The notes under the pieces: model-generated
Seen by the model: only the letters and a program-made list of their open reading frames with translations
Told to the model about the DNA's origin: nothing
Database searches by the model: none
Part shown: piece by piece, positions 13,345 through 16,110 of the stretch
How positions within the stretch are numbered: position 1 is the first letter of the stretch
Layout: every line of letters starts with the position of its first letter
Origin: JAFALX01 sp050734185
Lineage (GTDB): Bacteria > Chloroflexota > Dormibacteria > Aeolococcales > Aeolococcaceae
Reading direction: 5' to 3'
DNA: 16,110 nt
NCBI GenBank assembly: GCA_050734185.1
Contig: JBOHUE010000041.1
Coordinates: 1-16,110 of the forward strand
Made by a program: the position numbers and the translations under genes

Positions 13345-15243
13345 GTGCGGGCAAGGGTGTGCATTGCTATGACGCTGCTCTGCGCCGCCTGCGGCTCCGC
13401 GACGGGTGTCAGCCAGACGCCGTCCCCGCTCGGAGGAGCTCAGGCTGCTGCAGGCGCCGCGGCGGCGTCGGCGCCGGACGTGAGCGCGGCGATCGCCGCG
13501 GCGGAGGCCGACACCTATGCCAACCGCTACGGCGTGGCGGACACCGAGTACGTCGCGCTGGTCACAGCGCTCCCGAAGTCTGCTGCGGCGCACGCCGCGT
13601 ATGCGTTGTTTCTCGAATATCGCGGCGACGGCGACGACGCCGCCACCGAGGCCGCCCGAGCCGTTGCTCTGGATCCGCACAGTGGACGAGCTCAGGCAGT
13701 GCTCTGCCGGGTGCACGACTGGGCCGCCGAGCTCGACGCCGCGGTCACCGCAGGACATACCGCGACGGGGCTCGACCCGTCGGACCCCCTCGCGCACATG
13801 TTCCTCGCCGAGGCCCTGGCGGACGACGCCGACTACGCCGGCTCGCAGGCTGAGATCGACGCGGCCCGGCCGCTGGTCACGGCGCATCCGACCGACTACC
13901 TCAAGGCTGAGCTGCAGCGCCAGATCGCCAACCTCGCCGCCGACAGTGGCCGGACAGCCGATCAGCTGTCAGCGCTGCAGCAATCCCTCGCGCTGCAGCC
14001 CGGCTGGCTGTACCGCGACGAGGAGCTGGCCCAGGCGCAGTCGCTGCAGACGCAGCTCAGCGCTGCGAAGCAGACGCTGGACACCGCTGCGAAGCAGCTC
14101 CCCGATGACGTCGATGCGCTGAAGAACCTCGGCTACAGCGCGATCTTCTCGGCCGATGGACAGGTCGCCCTGTCGGCCTGGCAGAGGGCGTTGACGCTGG
14201 CGCCGTCGGACGCCGAGGTCCTCGACATGATCGGAGAGGTGCAAATTGCAGTCAATCGCGACACCAACGCAGCGGTGGCGGCGTTCCAGCACGCGCTGAC
14301 CGTGAACCCCACCGACACCGTGGCGGCGGCGTACCTCGCAGGTCTGGCGCGTTTCGTGCAGGGGAAGCCGGAGGCGGCGACGGCTGAGATCACCGCGGCA
14401 CTGGAGCCGGCGCAGACCGGACGGAGCCTGCGCCCACGCTCGCGCCCCGCGCCGGAGCGCGACTGGATTGCCAACGCGAACCAGGCGCTCGGGGTGGTCA
14501 ACACGATCCGTGTGCAGGCCGGGCTGGCCCCGGTGCAGCTCGATCAGAGCCTGACCAACAGCGCCCAATCGCACTCGTTCTACTGGCTGTTCAACAACGT
14601 CGCCTCGACGGTGCAGGGGTTGGGCATCCACCAGGAGACGTCGGGCCTGCCGGGGTTCAGCGGCGCGTCCCCGAGCGCCCGCGAGGCCGCCTTCGGCTAC
14701 TCGCAGCCCTGGATCGCGGAAGACATCACCCACCGCGGCGGGGTGTCCGCGGCCATCTACGACTGGCTGGACAGCGTGTTCCACCGCTTTCCCATCCTGC
14801 GGCCCGACCTTCGCGTCATCGGCTACGCCCAGACGCAGGTCGGCAGCATCACGATGCAGGACATGGAGTTCGGCTACACGCCCCCGGGCTCCGCGGCGCC
14901 GGTGATCTACCCCGCGGCGGGGCAGACAAAAGTTCCAGACATGTTCGTCGATAACGAGCTTCCGGACCCGGTTCCTGCGGGCAAGCCCCGCACCACGGGC
15001 TACCCGGTGACGGTGACGTTCGCCGAGGGCGACACCGCGTCGATGTCGAGCTTCACGCTGGCGGGCCCTGACGGCGTCCCGCTGACCTCGTACCTGCTGT
15101 CGCCGAGCACTCAGACCGAGAACTCCGCCTCACTGTTGCCGGCCGCGCCGCTGCGGCCTGCGACGACGTACACCGCCCACATCACCGGCACCGTCGACGG
15201 CAGCAGCTACGACCGGACCTGGAGCTTCACCACCGCAGGCTAG
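13345..15243 (+). CDS. Lipoprotein with TPR repeats, CAP/SCP domain and C-terminal Ig-like domain
   Basis: A large surface lipoprotein of unknown role. The 632-residue product has a short signal peptide ending in lipobox LCAAC (Cys16), a helical TPR-type region (about 45-355; units such as DALKNLGYSAIFSADGQVAL and AVAAFQHALTVNPTDTVAAA), a basic linker (360-372), a CAP/PR-1 fold (about 375-510) and an Ig-like C-terminal domain (about 540-632, ending RTWSFTTAG). In the CAP domain NTIRVQAGLAPVQLD leads to H410, then WIAED (E459) and SVFHRFPIL (H480), matching the usual His-Glu-His cluster, though the standard GEN motif is replaced by AED. GTG 13345 is chosen because it gives a clean lipoprotein signal and lies 6 bases from a TACGCT box. 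It overlaps the convergent GH15 gene by 17 bases. Confidence 0.85.
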   Translation: MRARVCIAMTLLCAACGSATGVSQTPSPLGGAQAAAGAAAASAPDVSAAIAAAEADTYANRYGVADTEYVALVTALPKSAAAHAAYALFLEYRGDGDDAATEAARAVALDPHSGRAQAVLCRVHDWAAELDAAVTAGHTATGLDPSDPLAHMFLAEALADDADYAGSQAEIDAARPLVTAHPTDYLKAELQRQIANLAADSGRTADQLSALQQSLALQPGWLYRDEELAQAQSLQTQLSAAKQTLDTAAKQLPDDVDALKNLGYSAIFSADGQVALSAWQRALTLAPSDAEVLDMIGEVQIAVNRDTNAAVAAFQHALTVNPTDTVAAAYLAGLARFVQGKPEAATAEITAALEPAQTGRSLRPRSRPAPERDWIANANQALGVVNTIRVQAGLAPVQLDQSLTNSAQSHSFYWLFNNVASTVQGLGIHQETSGLPGFSGASPSAREAAFGYSQPWIAEDITHRGGVSAAIYDWLDSVFHRFPILRPDLRVIGYAQTQVGSITMQDMEFGYTPPGSAAPVIYPAAGQTKVPDMFVDNELPDPVPAGKPRTTGYPVTVTFAEGDTASMSSFTLAGPDGVPLTSYLLSPSTQTENSASLLPAAPLRPATTYTAHITGTVDGSSYDRTWSFTTAG

Positions 15244-16110
15244 GTAGCACGGTGAGCGACTGGATCAGCGCGGCGTGACTCTGCACCTGCGGATAGTTGC
15301 CGAGCGGACCGCCGGTGGCCGGGTCACGCACCTCGCCGAAGAGGCCAAGCTCGCCCGCGGCTGACACCGCTGCCTCGAGCCGTCGGGTGCTGTCGCGGCC
15401 GGCGGCCGCCTCGGCGCTCGCCATCCAGAACGACGGGAACACGAACGGCGCGCATGGATCGGCGAGCTCGTCCTGCGTCCCCTGGTAGCGCTGCAGCATT
15501 CCGTGGTCGTCGAGGTCGCGGGCGATCAGGTCGAGCGTCGCTGCGGCGGTGGTGCTGCCGGGATCCAGGAACCCGTTCATCACCGCCACGCTCAGGGAGG
15601 CGTCCGCGCCGCCGCCGTCCACGCGCAGCTGCATCGGGATGCCGCCGGGCGGCGTGGTTGCGGTGCGGATGGCCTCAGCTGTTCGGCGCCACAAGCTCGC
15701 GTCATCCCTTCGGACGTAGCCCTCCGTGTGTTCGACAATCTCGGCCGCGCTCGTCAACCCGACCCACGCCATCACCCGCGAGTGCGTGTACTCGCGCGCG
15801 GCGCCGCGGATCTCCCAGATGCCGTGATCAGGCACCTGCCAGCTGTCGACGAGCCAGTGCGCCAGCGGTGTCACCGCGCTCGCCAGCGACGCCGGGAGCG
15901 AGTCGCTGTGCGCCAGGGCGCGCGCCAGCTCGAGCACCTCGCCGGCCACGTCGACCTGCAGCTGCCCCGCGGCCGCGTTGCCGAACCGAACGGGGCGGGC
16001 GCCGCGATACCCGGGCAGCTCGGGGTGCAGCGACTCGGGAGGCGGGCTCGTGCCGTCGACGCGGACCAGGGGGCTCACACCGCCGCTGGCGATGACGTCG
16101 CCGATGAAGG
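15227..16110 (-). CDS. GH15 glucoamylase/trehalase-type glycoside hydrolase, N-terminal part beyond window
   Basis: Inverting alpha-glucosidase of family GH15, acting on glucan ends or trehalose. About 294 residues are present, the C-terminal half of a family usually near 600; the frame stays open to the window edge, so the gene is 5'-truncated here and an internal GTG at 16078 is not the true start. Landmarks are GYRGARPVRFGNAAAGQLQVDVAGEV, here the conserved substrate-site block, PDHGIWEIRG with the likely general-acid Glu, THSRVMAWVGL, DASLSVAVMNGF, MLQRYQG, FPSFWMA and LFGEVRDPATGGPLGNYPQVQSH with the likely base Glu in GEV. No signal is visible in this part. It converges with the TPR-CAP lipoprotein gene, sharing 17 bases at the 3' ends. 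Glucoamylase versus trehalase is not resolved. Confidence 0.9.
   Translation of the reverse strand, partial: FIGDVIASGGVSPLVRVDGTSPPPESLHPELPGYRGARPVRFGNAAAGQLQVDVAGEVLELARALAHSDSLPASLASAVTPLAHWLVDSWQVPDHGIWEIRGAAREYTHSRVMAWVGLTSAAEIVEHTEGYVRRDDASLWRRTAEAIRTATTPPGGIPMQLRVDGGGADASLSVAVMNGFLDPGSTTAAATLDLIARDLDDHGMLQRYQGTQDELADPCAPFVFPSFWMASAEAAAGRDSTRRLEAAVSAAGELGLFGEVRDPATGGPLGNYPQVQSHAALIQSLTVLPSLRW

Overview
The window is high-GC bacterial chromosome, densely packed, with nearly every gene recognisable as bacterial. The mix suggests an uncultured Terrabacteria-type lineage such as Dormibacterota, Chloroflexota or a deep actinobacterial relative: GTG and TTG starts, TANNNT boxes only 6-11 bases upstream of several start codons, lipoproteins, and a short rpsF-ssb-rpsR operon without rplI. 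That placement is inference; no 16S or other taxonomic marker is present. No mobile element, CRISPR array or obvious recent transfer was seen.

Region 1 (1-3565) reads leftwards: the rpsF-ssb-rpsR operon (S6, SSB, S18) with an extended -10 promoter and a foldable leader, a hairpin terminator, then a membrane-anchored N-acetylmuramoyl-L-alanine amidase with its own TATACT box, and a class V aminotransferase whose C-terminus runs off the window. Region 2 (3565-6014) reads rightwards: a secreted lipoprotein of the phosphoesterase (PF04185) family, then an ECF sigma factor overlapping a single-pass membrane protein that is probably its anti-sigma partner. Region 3 (6027-9685) is mostly leftward: an M24 (Xaa-Pro-type) aminopeptidase, a rightward two-helix membrane protein of unknown function, a tRNA-Val(CAC), and the glycine-cleavage pair gcvT-gcvH. 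Region 4 (9722-15243) reads rightwards: a membrane-anchored penicillin/acyl-homoserine-lactone-acylase-type Ntn hydrolase, a Pro/Thr-rich surface protein and a YpmS-like membrane protein, joined by 4-base start/stop overlaps, then a separately promoted lipoprotein with TPR repeats, a CAP domain and an Ig-like C-terminus. Region 5 (15227-16110) is the C-terminal half of a leftward GH15 glucoamylase-type enzyme.

Functionally the window combines housekeeping (translation, replication, one-carbon metabolism) with a strong cell-envelope theme: amidase, phosphoesterase lipoprotein, envelope-sensing ECF pair, surface acylase operon and CAP lipoprotein. The most unusual observations are an SSB-type acidic tip (DDLPF) at the predicted cytoplasmic end of the wall amidase, a possible two-state S6:S18-type leader that can mask the rpsF ribosome-binding site, the coupled acylase/surface-protein operon, and recurrent start-proximal -10 boxes consistent with leaderless transcription.
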